DNA of 64,000 bases from Eucalyptus grandis (taxonomy: Eukaryota; Streptophyta; Magnoliopsida; Myrtales; Myrtaceae), in NCBI RefSeq assembly GCF_016545825.1, contig NC_052620.1, positions 7,130,001-7,194,000 of the forward strand, in the 5' to 3' direction. A model generated the notes under the pieces. That model worked only from the letters and a program-made list of their open reading frames with translations, ran no database searches and had not been told where the DNA came from. The position numbers and the translations under genes are program-made. Of the stretch, positions 22,136-34,290 are shown in pieces (the first letter of the stretch is position 1; every line of letters starts with the position of its first letter).

Positions 22136-23410
22136 TATCGGTTGTTGTTTCTTTGGTTTGGATAAGGAATCTGCCGACTCCCTGATGCTTCCAAACTTTG
22201 GAATACGACCAATCATCAAGCAATGTTTTAGCTGACGAACTATTCTAAGTTTACTAAAATGTGGGGCACTCGCGTCCTTTTTTTTTTTTTTTCTTATAGG
22301 CAAGTCGCCAATCGTGTTCCAAACTCTAAAATCATGGGTTAGCTATGTTAAAGTACTACACCTCACATGGGCGGCCCTCCATTAATATTCTTGTGTTTGT
22401 GTTTGTTTCCCTTCACCAATTGGTTTCAGTTTTTAGATTGGACATTATAAAATGATATTGGAGACAATTCTTGTTCTAATTCACTTCACATGCGCAATTT
22501 CTCATTTATCAAATTTTATGTGTCCTTCCTAATCTAGTTTGCACATCAAAGGGGGTCTCGAAATATTTCACATAACTTGTCTATGAAATTTATATACTCT
22601 TTCTAGACATGCGTTTATCTCCACCTATCAACGTTCCATACTTCAGGACTGATCAGATCGAGCAAATGGTGAATTACAATCTGAACCTCTAATCACATAA
22701 GTCAGCTTATCATTGAGAGAGTAATGCCAGAACTACAAGCAATCCTCTGAGGGTAATAATCACATGCATTATTGGTCTAGAAAGGCCGATTTCTCAATTG
22801 CCGTAGCTTCTGTGGAGCATCGAACCTGGTGCAAAGACGGCTCATGTCCCGTGAATGGCGCGAGCTTTGGTGACTCGTGTCTTGTCATTATTGACCCAAT
22901 AGCCCATCGTCAGACCCAGTTTTATTGGTGTCGCATGCTCTTTTCTACGAGATGCGATGTGCTTTTTCTAGGAGGATTTAATCAACTTCCGGAATAAGAT
23001 TTTATTTTACCTTGGTAAATGCTAAGCCTCGAGTGATTGGAAAATCCTTCACTGATTCTAACTGCATCATTAACAGCTGAAACAAGTTGGTGAGAAGGAA
23101 GAGCGATGTCTTAAATTCCCGTCATTTAACGGTGAGAAAATGTACACATGGGATTTATAGTTCTTTTATCATATCAATGGAGTACCAAAAACATATAATG
23201 AGTACCCAGGGCACTGGTTAAACATACTTAAGTTGGAAAAGTGCACTTATAAAAGCATCAATCATGCATAAGACAAGAATAATTGATGCCTTAAAAATTG
23301 CAAAGTTTTTTCAGTTAGTTTCTTAACAAATGTTATAGAGGTTCTTATTGGGGCACTTGTTAACAAAATCTATAACATTATAGCAAACTTCTCATTTATC
23401 TTGGTAATAG
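22136..23410. other. Intergenic DNA, nothing recognised
   Basis: AT-rich, no convincing coding region. 22764-22997 is open for 77 codons on the plus strand but shows no known domain and no conservation I can test. 'gggcggcc...cattaatattcttg' at about 22371 repeats 22082. Confidence 0.4.
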
Positions 23411-23574
23411 GTGGATCCCGAATCACCTAAACTTGGGTTTACAAGTCCCATTTGGGTGGGCCGTTCCACATTTCAAATCAGGAACCATACTGACCTTTTA
23501 GGAACAACCAGTTCTAGGTAAGTCTGGTTTGGTTCTAATAGATCGGGTGATTCCCGGTTCTTTGCACACCTCTA
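23411..23574 (+). mobile_element. hAT-like fragment (right end)
   Basis: Ends in TGCACACCTCTA, one change from the right terminus of the hAT element at 19264-19828, and carries the same 'cccggttctttgcacacc' subterminal wording. The left end is missing. It directly abuts the gypsy remnant. Confidence 0.55.
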
Positions 23575-25273
23575 ACTATCCATATCCTTCTTGTACCAAA
23601 GAAGGATAGATTGTGGCAAATGTGCATTGATAGTAGAGTAGTGAATAAGATCACTATCAAGTATTGTTTTTCCATCTCTTAACTCAATGATCTTCTTAAT
23701 TAGCTCAACGGTGCTACTATCTTTTCCAAGATTGATCTTCAAAGTGGATATCATGAAATTCAAATGAGAGCTAGAGATGAGTTGAAAATTGCTTTCAAAA
23801 CACAAGATGGTCCCTACAAATGGATAGTCAAGCCTTTCAGCCACCCTAATGCTCCTAGTACATTTATGCACCTTACGAATCATATCTTCAAACCATTTAT
23901 CGGCAGCTTTGTTGTAGTTTATTTTCACGACATTCTTGTTATATGCCAACTTAAAAAGTGTCACTTTTTTACCAGTAGTCTTGTTTTCCTAAGCTATGTT
24001 GTCTCTTGAAAAAAAGGCATCAAGATGGATCCTAGCATGGTGAAAGTGATCATAAGCTGGCCTATTCCAACATCTATACATGACATTCGGAGTTTCCATG
24101 GTTTGGCCTCATTTGTTCATCACTTTATCAAGCATTTCAGCATCATTATTTCACCTATCATCAGTTGCTTAAGAGTGGAGTTTCAAGTGGACTAAAGAGG
24201 CACAACAAAGTTTCTAGCTCCTTAAAAAGAAGGTAACCGATGCTCCTATTTTTGCACTTCCAAATTTTAGTAATGTTCTCGAAATTGATTGTGATACTTC
24301 TAATGTGGGAATTGGTGTGGTTCTTAGCCAAGAAGGAAAGCTTATTGAATAATTTCCATAAGAATTACTCTACCTATGATAAGGTTTTTTATGCTATTGT
24401 TAGAACTTTGGATCAATGTCAACATTATTTGTTTTTCAATTAGTTTGTTCTCTATTGATCATTAAGCCTTGAAGTAAGTAAATACTCAACATAGGCAAAA
24501 CAATTGGCATGCCAAGTGGATTGAGTTTCTTCAAGGTTTCACTTTTCTTACTATACATAAAGGCGGAACTCGTAATCAAGTGGCGGATACATTAAGCCAC
24601 CTTGGTCCTTGCTATCCACAATGCAAGTGAAGGCCTTAGGCTTTGACATGATCAATGAACTTTATGAAGAAGATATAGACTTTGGAAAGATTTGCAAAGA
24701 TCATTCTAAGGATCCAAATTTTGCAATTCTTGTTGTAGGATGGATTATGTCCAAGAATAATTGTTTGTGCATGCTAAGAAGTTCTCTAAGGGAAGCCATT
24801 ATCAATGAAGCCCGTGGCAGAGAATCAACCAGCCATTTCAGAAGGAACAAGACACTCTCTCTTGTCAAAGAAAATTTTTATTGGCCTTAAATGGAGAAAG
24901 ATGTTATAAGACATGTAAAGTGATATAGAGAATCAGCCAGCCATTTTGGATGCTGTTTATGTGGCGAATTTTTACTTTCAAGAGATTGTGAAATTCATGG
25001 TATTCCAAAGACAATGACATATGTTTGGGATTTAAAATTCATCAGTCATGTTTGGTGCACACTTTGGAATAAGCTAGGCACAATGCTTCAATTTAGCTCT
25101 TCTTTTTCGTCCCCCAAATCAATGGGAAAATTGAAGTTGTTAATCGGAGTTTGGGAAATGTTTTGAGGAGCTTAATTGGAAGTAATTTGCATCAATGGGA
25201 CCTCTCTTTTGCTCAAGCTAAATATGTTTACAACCAGTCTTCAAGCCTAACAATCGGAAAAAGTTCTTTTGAG
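23575..25273 (+). pseudogene. Ty3/gypsy pol remnant (RT, RNase H, integrase)
   Basis: A decayed gypsy polyprotein without LTRs. RT is read from 23575 with pieces matching DLQSGYHEIQMR, APSTFM and VVVYFHDIL (the usual YFDDIL with D to H). RNase H at 24240-24443 has IDCDTSNVGIGVVLSQ. The integrase zinc-binding region at 24609-24890 has SHFRRNKTL and FYWP. Integrase core pieces follow to about 25270. There are stops, frameshifts and at least one internal deletion. The H substitution in the catalytic box would inactivate RT by itself. Confidence 0.88.
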
Positions 25274-26104
25274 TAGGGATCAGCATGGTCCGAGTTAGGC
25301 CGATCCACCCCCTAATGCTAGGATAAACCCACATAATGTTGGTCCTCAATTGTTGAGACCAAGGACCAACTCTATTGAGCCAAGGACCGAGAACCAAATT
25401 AATCCAATGGGTTCATCCAATTTCAAGGTCAACCAGGAACCAACTTATAATTTTTTTTGTTTCATTTTTCATCTTCCTAAAAAGGCAAACCTACCATTTC
25501 AAATTGCATATCCATTGACAATGCGGTGTTGTACAACCATACTATAAATACTAGTACATATTCAATAAATTTAAGAGAAGGCAACCGTAGAATTTTTTTT
25601 TTTTTTGGTAAAGTTTTTAAATAGATTTTTATGGTAAAGGCAAGAAACTAGAAAAATGATTAAGACCACTCATAGAGATATGAGACAAGATGGGAAATTG
25701 AGCGGTGAGCAAGGAAGTTGAGTGGCAATTGGGGAAGTTGCTTCTTTTGATTTTGGCAAATTGAAGACTAAGAAGACAAAAAAGACAGAAGAGAATGATT
25801 ACTTGAGGAGGATGCTGTGAGGAGCCATTTAGGATGCCGTGAGAAGTTGTTTAATCCTTTTGATGCCGATTGACTTAGGATTTCTCTTTAGAATATATGA
25901 AAAAATTATAAATAATATATTAGATATATTATATATAATATATATATATAGTAAGGGTTGGTCTAGACCCTAAATTCTCAAGATCCAGAACCGACTCGCG
26001 CAGTGCTAGCCAAGAATACCAAGATTAAGGACCGACCCAATCTCTTTGAGAATTGGACAAGAACCGGTAAGGTTGGGTCGGTCCAAGGTTGATCCGGGGT
26101 TAAC
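25274..26104. mobile_element. hAT-like non-autonomous element (probable)
   Basis: Begins TAGGGATCAGCATGGTCC after the gypsy remnant. Its far end, read inward, is AACCCCGGATCAACCTTGG, a weak inverted match. The interior near both ends repeats 'ggaccgacc/ggtcggtcc' and 'gaaccggt' words. I see no TSD. The ends are uncertain by some tens of bases. Confidence 0.4.
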
Positions 26105-27840
26105 CTTGGAGGTGGCTATTTGAAACGAAGTGCAATGGAGTTGGTGTGAGGATAATTTCTTTGCATATATAGATAAAGGTATGACAGAGAGATGGGGTTT
26201 TATGGCCAATAATGTGCATAATTTATTACTCCTTGCTTTTAAGTGGACCGTTCATCTATCTTACACTGCATATTAATTAAGAAGTAGTGAAAAATATATG
26301 ATCTTATAAAACAGAACATATATTCTCAAGATGAGGATTCATTATGTCAATCATATGATTAAAATAAGCGTTTGTAATATTATTTGAAACGAGGGTGACA
26401 TGAAGGATGGAAGAAGCTAGTGATTGCAAAATGGGGGAAGAAACATAAGGAAGTGATGGAGCCTTGGAAGTTGGGAATTTTATTTTATTTTTTTTAAGTT
26501 TATGGATTTTAAGAAAAAATTTAGCAATATAGGACTAAAAAAAAGTGATTAATCTCCTCAAATGCATGCAAACCTAGTCTACATGCATCTGAAGAGCAAA
26601 AGGCATTACTACGCATTTAGAGTATCACTGTATGATTATATTTGTTGAGATTTTAAGAGATTTTTCTTTTTAATTTTCTCTAATCATGGAAAGAATATAA
26701 ATATTTGATTCAAAATAGAAGAGAATCATTTCATTAAAGTGAATGCATTTAGGCTCCATTTGTTTTGTGGAAAATGAATGATTTGAAAATTTTATATCGA
26801 TTGAAATAATTAGTCAATTATAAAATATTTTCAATATCAATAACAATTTATGTCTAAATATTTTCATGGATGATAATAATATTTTTCGTTTATTGAATTT
26901 TGTAAACGATACAAGTAATCATCTTTTTGGAAAATATTTTTAAAATCACTCATTTTTGACAAAGCAAATAAAACCTTGATGTTAAGAATTCACTTTTACT
27001 ATAATATCATCTTCTTTTCTTTTCTTTTCTTTTCTATCCAAAGGCTATCATCCAAATTTTCATTATATTCTACGAAAATCAGGAGCACAATGCACAAAAA
27101 TAATTAGAGGACCAAATGGCACAAATTATCAAAGTTAAAGAGCTAAAACGACACTTATCCCTACCGAGATGTTTCCTTGTTGTTTACTGGGTTCGTAATG
27201 AATACAAGATTGAAACTTTCGGCGCAAATATTGGGTGACAATGTTAGTCCACGCGCATTTGTCACCAAACACAAGTTCGATGTACTTTGAAGGTTGCTTT
27301 CAGAAGCAAAATCAATTACTGCCGGCACTCATATAGAAGCCTCGAAACTCAAACTCAAAGCGAATTGACTTTCACTCGAAGATCTTTCCTTCACCCATTT
27401 AAATAAGTCTCGTAATGTAATTTCTTTAACTATCCAATTTGTCTTTGTCGTGTCGTGCCGGCGTTCTCACATGGGTCCGCCCCAGCAGGAACTACCCCAG
27501 CTCGAAACTGTTGAGATCAGAAAGGTATACCTATGCTTATTAACACTAAATTAAGAAGGACGTATTATGTGTATAAGAGAACGTGTTGTACCCATAAAAC
27601 TTCTACGTAGTTTACGGGTGCTGTATAAACTCTCGAGATGATATCATATGTTCCGTCGAAAAGCGGGGCCAAAGAGAGATGATAGCTTTGACATTGATTG
27701 TGGCTTTTACTAATTTGGTGTATTTCTATTGGTTCATACTTCTCCATCGCAAACCCTTAATGTTTTTTTTAAAGTTGGTCTTTAAATTAATGGCCGGCCA
27801 TCGAATCTTTTGCCGCCTTCATTAAAGAACAAAGGTTGAT
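26105..27840 (-). pseudogene. Orphan P450 promoter/upstream region without coding sequence
   Basis: Starts at 'ggaggtggctatttg', matching the bases just upstream of the P450 gene 1 start codon. It keeps the TATA (about 26163-26172) and continues in parallel with 18111-22135. The coding exon that should lie at lower coordinates is replaced by the hAT-like element. This is a third P450 locus reduced to its 5' flank. Confidence 0.7.
26751..26977 (+). mobile_element. MITE with TTTGTTTTGTGGAAAATGA-type ends
   Basis: Imperfect inverted termini of about 35 bp (left GGCTCCATTTGTTTTGTGG..., right inverted AGGTTTTATTTGCTTTGTC...). It occupies the same site as the MITE at 20493-21097 in the duplicated region. 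Confidence 0.6.
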
Positions 27841-29020
27841 TTTGGATTATTATTTATTGAAATATGTTGTTTTTATTAAAATATCGAGTTTAAGCCTGCA
27901 AATTAAATAAATCGAGATGAATTATTATTATTTTGCCAACATCCGAAATCGACCAAAGAAAAACGCACGAATTTCCCTCTACGAATTAAAGTCACTTTCC
28001 TATTTTCACTTAGGAGTCCAACGTCATTATGGACTTTGACCATGGAAAATAATTCTGTTTTGAAATCCATGAAGATTATCCTCTGTGTTACCGAAGTCAG
28101 CGTGGATAATAGAAGAGGAAATAATAGAAGTCAACTTTTGTCAGAATTTGACAAAGAGTTTTTAATTTTTTATATATATATATTATACTCGGGGGATGTT
28201 TTACGAAAGTCTTGAAGCAGCACCACTTTTGTGAGCGCTTGAAGCGCCGTGGTTGATGTGAGCATTGAAGTGTCGTTATTCAAGCGAGTGCTTGACAGCG
28301 GGTCGTCGGGCAAAGTTTGTGGGTGAATAACATGCAAAGAAGTTTTAGTGTTTAAGTCTATTAAATTTTGTGGTAAGATTTGTGCGTAATTCCTTTATGA
28401 AATTTAGAGATTACTTCAAAAGAAATTGTGAGGATAATTACTACATAAATTATTAGATATAATTGGGGCTTATGAAACATCGTGAGTGTTTGAGTGACTC
28501 GAGTACAATCATAATCTAAATAAATGGTATGATCCTTTATTTAATTATGCTATCTAGATCGTACACAAAAGTTCAAAATCCATAGAGCATCTTAAATTTA
28601 TTTTGCAAGTGTTGGAGGAAGCAAATAAAAGATTCAGATTGTGGACCTCAAGCAAGCATTTTAATTTTGTTTTTCATCTTTTAAATTTCATAGATTATAT
28701 AATGACATTAACGATTTCTTTTTAGTAAGTGATAATATTTTTAATTATAATTATTTGTATTTTGGTATTTAATTTATTTTTTTCTTTCATCATATTCAAG
28801 AAAATTGATTGTGTGGGCTGGCTTATAATTTTGTCTCTTAGTCTGGCCTTGCAATAAAGGAAAAAAGAAAAAGAAAAGAGTAACAGATGAGTCCGGCTGA
28901 AAAAGTCAGCCGATTTCCTCAAAATCCTTTTGGGGTCCACGCTTCAAACGGAGTGACAGTCAGCGGGAGCTGTAGGAAAATTACTACGAATATACAATTC
29001 GTAGGTCAAGCAACGTTATA
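27841..29020. other. Intergenic DNA upstream of P450 gene 2
   Basis: AT-rich, no ORF of note. It has 'gagcgcttgaagcgcc' and related words at 28230-28300 and a short TA run near 28175. Confidence 0.45.
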
Positions 29021-29108
29021 ATGACAGAATGGCTGACAATTAGTGACATCGACCGGAAAATTTGTCGTTACCCAGCCATTTTTAGGCACGGATCCCGTCT
29101 CCTACTCG

Positions 29109-29116
29109 TATTTATA
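29109..29116 (+). promoter_or_regulatory. TATA box of P450 gene 2
   Basis: TATTTATA about 70 bp before the ATG at 29183, a normal distance for a plant core promoter. Confidence 0.5.
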
Positions 29117-29182
29117 CCTACATATCAAAGGAAAAACCCATCACCCCCTTCCCCTCCACTTGCTTCCAAGGAACCACCTCCA

Positions 29183-31649
29183 ATGGCTTGGATATGGATT
29201 GCACTCACTTTCGCTTTACTTGCTCATCTCCTATTTCGATCTTTGCTGTGGAAAACACAGAGCAAGAAGAAGGAATTGCCTCCTGGTCCAAGAGGGTTTC
29301 CGATTCTTGGAAACCTCCCTTCGTTAGGAAAGAACCCTCACCATGATCTTCGCAAATTAGCTCAAAAGTATGGACCCATCATGTACTTGCGTTTAGGGTT
29401 CATGCCCACAATCATCGTCTCATCGCCCGAAGCAGCGGAGCTAGTCCTCAAGACCCATGATCTTGTTTTCGCAAGCCGACCGCCACAAGAAGCCATGAAG
29501 CACATGCTCTACGAACAAAGGAACTTGTCCTTTTCACCCTATGGTCCGTCCTGGAGGAACGTGCGAAAGATGTGCAGTTTGGAGCTTCTTAGCAACGCCA
29601 AGGTCAAATCCTTTGAGTCCATCCGAAGGGAAGAGGTCGGCTTGTTGGTGCGTTTTCTCAGAGACGCATCTCGTGACCGGGCCACTGTCAATCTGAGTGG
29701 AAAGATCTCATCGCTGAGCGCCGACATGAATTGCCGAATGATTTTCGGTAAGAAGTACCTGGATGAGGAGTTCGACCAGAGAGGGTTCGAGGCTTGGATT
29801 CGAGAAGGGAATATATTGGCCGCGACGCCTAACATTGGAGACTATATTCCATACTTTGCTCCGCTTGATCTTCAAGGGTTAACCCGGCGCATGAAGGCTG
29901 TGAGCAAAGTGTTTGATACCTTCTTGGAGAAGATCATTGATGAGCACTTGGAGTACGAGAAAGAGGAACGGCAGAGCAAAGACTTTGTCGACGTCATGCT
30001 GGGTTTCATGGGATCTAATGATGGCGAGTACCATATGGACAGGCCCCATATCAAAGCCATAATGCTGGTAATTCATCGTTGTGTTCATTTTCTTTTCTGA
30101 TGACGAGGTACCCCAGATTATTTCGACACATGAATACCACCACCATGCATATAGTCCCCATCCCACACGAATTGAGGAATTACTACATACAAATAGAATT
30201 TATCCTAGTTCAACCTATAATCCTCCTGACCTTGCCTTGCTTGTGTGGAAAAGTTAATTAAAGTGTGGACATGTTACCCAAAAAAAAAAAAAAAAAAAAT
30301 GAGCCCTTTTTTTTTCCCCCTCTCCCGCTATATTTTTGTTTTTTAGTAGCTTTTCAAAGTTTGTGAGACAATTATTAAGCCGTGATCTTATAATAAGATT
30401 CTTATGAATGCGGTCCCTATCTTAACTCATTTTTGGGGGTTGATTGGATACGGTGAACTCATTTTTAGGACACGTATCGCCATCCAGCCAATAAAGGGAG
30501 ATGAAAGCACCGTTTTGAGGCGAAAGATCATTATTCTAGATATTTGATTTTTAGATGGATGAACGGTTTAGTGACTTAAATGCTTTACAGCTTTTTAGGG
30601 CTGTCTTTACATAGTTTATGCAAACAATCAATAGATATAATTTTTTTTTTAATAGCCTTATGTAGCTTAGCGATTGATCCACCAGTTAATCAAGTAAATG
30701 AGAACGGACAAAATAAAAAGTCAAGTGGATGAGAAAGTTGGACATCTAGAAGTCTCACATTCGCCAACACTATTCTCTTTGTTAAATCAATGCTTCGAAA
30801 GACACGCATGGTTTGTCTCCCAACGCAAGTTCAGTAGATGACGTTTTGTCAAGAAGGAAAGCATAAAAATCCAGAACAGACATGTTCGACACCACTCCTG
30901 AAATATTGGTTACACGTGGTTGATGAGATGTTGATTGATAGAGAATTCCCTTTGATCTTATGAGAAGATGACTTGTGAACCATTCTCTTTTCAACTAATT
31001 CAGCACTTACTTAATTTAATATATTTAGGACATGATGGCGGCCTCCATAGACACTTCGGCTACAGTAATAGAGTGGGCAATTTCCGAGCTCATAAGACAT
31101 CCACAAGTGATGAAGAAACTTCAGCATGAACTAAAGAAAGTTGTGGGCATGAACAGAATCGTGGAGGAATCAGACATAGAGAGCTTGGACTACCTATACA
31201 TGGTCGTTAAAGAGACCCTCCGGCTACATCCGCCCGTCCCGTTACTTCTTCCACACGAGTCAATCGAGGACTGCACGGTCGGTGGCTTCCACATCCCGCG
31301 CAAGTCAAGGCTCATTGTGAATGCATGGGCAATCGGAAGAGATCCACACGTTTGGGGCGACCCCGAAAAGTTCATCCCAGAGAGGTTTGAAGGGACAAGC
31401 ATTGATGTTCGGGGACATGACTTTCAACTTGTGCCATTTGGGTCTGGTCGTAGAGGATGTCCCGGGATGCAACTAGGTCTAATTGTGATCCGGCTGGTGT
31501 TGGCGCAACTTGCGCATTGCTTTGATTGGGAGCTTCCAGACAGTATGTCACCGTCCGAACTCGACATGAGTGAAGAGTTCGGTCTTACGCTCCCTCGAGC
31601 CAAACATCTAGTGGCCATACCTTCGTTTCGCCTAAAAACTGATGATTAG
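29183..31649 (+). CDS. Cytochrome P450, CYP736A-like (gene 2), complete
   Basis: Predicted 501 aa in two exons: 29183-30067 (295 codons), a GT-AG phase-0 intron 30068-31028, and 31029-31649. It is an ER-anchored monooxygenase of the CYP71 clan. The substrate is unknown; CYP736 members have been linked to specialised metabolism and stress responses. Landmarks are a hydrophobic anchor at residues 1-23, a basic stretch, PPGPRG at 33-38, the C-helix WRNVRK, the I-helix AASIDTS at 299-305, ExxR at 357-360 (KETLRLHP), PERF at 412-415, and the heme loop [11 protein letters not shown] with C439. The I-helix has S-I before DTS rather than the common G-x. The ATG was chosen because it begins the same MAWIW start as gene 1. 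The frame is open upstream to 29021, but that would add a charged extension before the anchor. All key residues are present, so it looks functional. Confidence 0.93.
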
Positions 31650-31875
31650 GGACCATTCCCAATCAACCTATCTTATGAGCAGGTAAAGAAAGAATTTAAG
31701 CGGATTGTGCCAATAACAGATGATATGAACTTGTCGTTCTTGTATGGTTCACGTTTTCATATTCACTAGATTAGTTTACAACATTTTATATGAAAGGCCT
31801 AAGATGCCCTTAAATTATGGTGATCTGGAAAGTTAGTTGATCCTTAAATTATTATGTATTTGCACTGCATAAAGG

Positions 31876-31922
<47 letters not shown>

Positions 31923-31978
31923 ATTATAATTGTACGTTCTGTGATGCATCTGACCATGCGTATCAGTCTAATTTTATT
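31650..31978. other. 3' flank of P450 gene 2 with (TA)n
   Basis: Probable 3' UTR then AT-rich DNA, including about 20 TA units at 31881-31919. No gene. Confidence 0.6.
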
Positions 31979-32040
31979 TATTGTGAAGAATGAGTTTTTT
32001 TTTTTTTTTTTTTTTGGTAAAGTATTGTGAAGAATGAGTT
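31979..32040 (-). mobile_element. Extremely short retroposon with 18-bp TSD
   Basis: Two perfect copies of TATTGTGAAGAATGAGTT (31979-31996 and 32023-32040) flank only 26 nt. On the minus strand that insert reads CTTTACC followed by about 19 A. This is the signature of target-primed insertion of an almost completely 5'-truncated polyadenylated retroelement. A sister case is at 43541-43564. Confidence 0.75.
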
Positions 32041-32046
32041 GATGAT

Positions 32047-33210
32047 TGGTAACTCTATAAAAATAGAGTTATTTTACCTATTTTAAGCAACAATTAATGC
32101 AATATCTATGAAAAAATATTTGGATTTCCTTCTGATTATTCGAATTTTCCTTGTTTATGCAGAATAATGAGATATGGAGAAGATAAGGAAAAAAATAGTA
32201 AATATCAGAAATTTAAATAATAAAAAAGCAGTGGAAAATGGATATCAAATCAGGAAATTCTTGATTTTGTTCCCTAATGGTATCTGCAAGCATTGGGAGA
32301 TAGATATCTGAGGATATATTTTTGAAGAGGAGAACATGAAGAGCCAGAGAGAGAAGTTAAGTTTTTATTAAATCGTTTTTCATTCTTCTGAGAGTTTTTC
32401 AAGTATTTTGAAGAGAATACCAAACTGGTGACAAAATTCTTGTTATTTGATTCAAGATGTTAGGTTTGATTTATATTTTTATTTCTTATTCTACTGTATT
32501 TTAATTTTTCTTTTGTTAGGGCTACGATGTAGCCTAACCATGATGATGTGAATTTCATGATTTTTATATTTTACAATTGATTTCATTCATGTGAGTTATA
32601 TATTATTGTGCTTAATGCTTCTGAGTGACTGACCACCACTTGAATGATCTGATGTGTATGTTTGAGACTGAGAAATGATAATATGCAATTGCTCATTATA
32701 ATGTATAACCGTGAATTAAACGTGGATCTTATACCGCGTTATTTGTGTAACTTTCGGTGATAAAGTGATCCAAAAGACTCATTGTAAGACAGGAATATTC
32801 ATAGTTTTTAATGCACTTATGTTTATTTTAATTCACATAGAAATATAATAGATTAATAAGCTGAGTAGGTTTGCTAATCCTAGAGATAGGATAGTAAATA
32901 GATTAGGAAATTCCGCTATCACATGTTTGATATCGTTCTTGTATTCACAACAATCTGAAATTCATATATAGTGGTTATGGTGAAATCGCATGTTCTAACA
33001 TATTCATCTGATTGATTTACTGCATTTAGTCTACAAATTTCGTTTTTAATTTATTATTAATTATATTTTGATTTGTTAGATAAATTTTAGAATTAGTCTA
33101 TTTTAGTATTTAATTGGTTTATTAATCATTGATCTCCGTGGGACGATACTTTTTCTCATCATTATATTACTTGTTTGACATGTTCACTTGCGTTTAGAAC
33201 TTTACGAGTA
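32047..33210 (+). repeat. Athila element 5' LTR
   Basis: Starts TGGTAACTC and ends TTTACGAGTA; the 3' LTR has TGATAACTC and TTTACGAACA. Near the start AACTCTAT-AAAA-ATAGAGTT is a perfect hairpin. Near 32515 GTTAGGGCTAC-GAT-GTAGCCTAAC forms another. Confidence 0.92.
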
Positions 33211-33216
33211 AGTTTT

Positions 33217-33237
33217 TGGCGCCGTTGCTGGGGATCG
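33217..33237 (+). other. Primer-binding site, tRNA-Asp type
   Basis: Begins TGGCGCCGTTGCTGGGGA just after the 5' LTR. It complements the acceptor end and CCA of plant tRNA-Asp(GUC), apart from one T where C is expected. Confidence 0.85.
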
Positions 33238-33329
33238 TTTGTTTAATACTAATTAATATTGATACCATATAATTCTAAGTTTAATCTAGCTTTCGTTTTG
33301 TTTTATTTTTCAAGGGTGTACATTGATTT

Positions 33330-34290
33330 ATGACACATAGCCAACAAGGGAAACTTGTTGAGCTTGATCCAGAAATCGAGTGTACATTCAAAAGGCGACT
33401 AAGAGAACAAAGAAATCACGGTAAGAAGATGGCAGACGGTGAGAATGAAAATCCACGTAGACTCTTAAGAGATTATGCTGCGCCAACAGTTCAAGGTACC
33501 ACATCAAATATCAGAAGACCTGCAATTCAAGCAAACAACTTTGAGATCAAGTCATCACTTATTCAAATGCTTTAATAATCAGTACAATTCAGTGGGCTAC
33601 CAAGCGATGATCCAAACGCTCACATCGATACTTTTCTTGAAATCTGTGACACCATTAAATATAATGGAGTTACAAATGATGCTATTAGATTGAGATTATT
33701 TTCATTCTCTCTTAGAGACAAAGCTAAGAGTTGGTTTTCTTTTCTTCCTGCAAGATCAATTACTACATGGAATGATATGGCTCATAAATTTCTTGGTAAG
33801 TTCTTTCCACCTGCAAAGTCTGCGAAGATGCGTAACGATATTACTAATTTTATGCATATGGATAATGAATCATTATATGAAGCATGGGAAAGATTTAAAG
33901 AATTTCTTAGGAGATGCCCACATCACGGACTACCTGTATGGATGCAGGTACAAACTTTTTATAATGGCTCCAGTACAAATCTTCGTTCTATAATTGATGT
34001 AGCTGCAGGGGGAACTTTAAATAATAAAACACCAGAAGAAGCCTACAATCTATTAGAGGAGATGGCGTCCAATAGTTATCAATTGCCTACTAAGAGATTA
34101 CCAATGCGAAAAGTTAGCAGAGTTCATGAAGTGGATACTTTTGCTGCAATTGCTGCACAATTTGAAGCACTCAACAAAAAGCTTAATAATATGAGTGTTT
34201 CAGTCATGAAAATTCAGAATTTGACATGTGATTTTTGTGGTGAATGACATATTAGCACAGAATGTCAAGTAGGTAATACTTTTAAACAAT
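33330..34290 (+). pseudogene. Athila-type gag remnant
   Basis: The start is at 33330. The frame shifts near 33570-33690 and continues in 33690-34247 with the gag core (FSLRDKAKSWFSFLP, FLGKFFPPAK, MDNESLYEAWERFKE, GGTLNNKTPEEAYNLLEEM) typical of Athila-type retrotransposon gag. It ends at a zinc-knuckle-like CDFCGE-stop-HISTEC, where a stop codon at 34246 falls inside the knuckle. Expected to package element RNA in the cytoplasm; here broken. Confidence 0.88.

Noticed and set aside
23572..23964. Minus-strand ORF of 130 aa
   Set aside because: It is the complement of the gypsy RT remnant, which reads clearly on the plus strand.
29021..29182. Upstream in-frame start of P450 gene 2 giving a longer N-terminus
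   Set aside because: It would place about 54 residues before the membrane anchor and run across the likely TATA box; the sister gene and fragment start at the MAWIW/MVWIW methionine.
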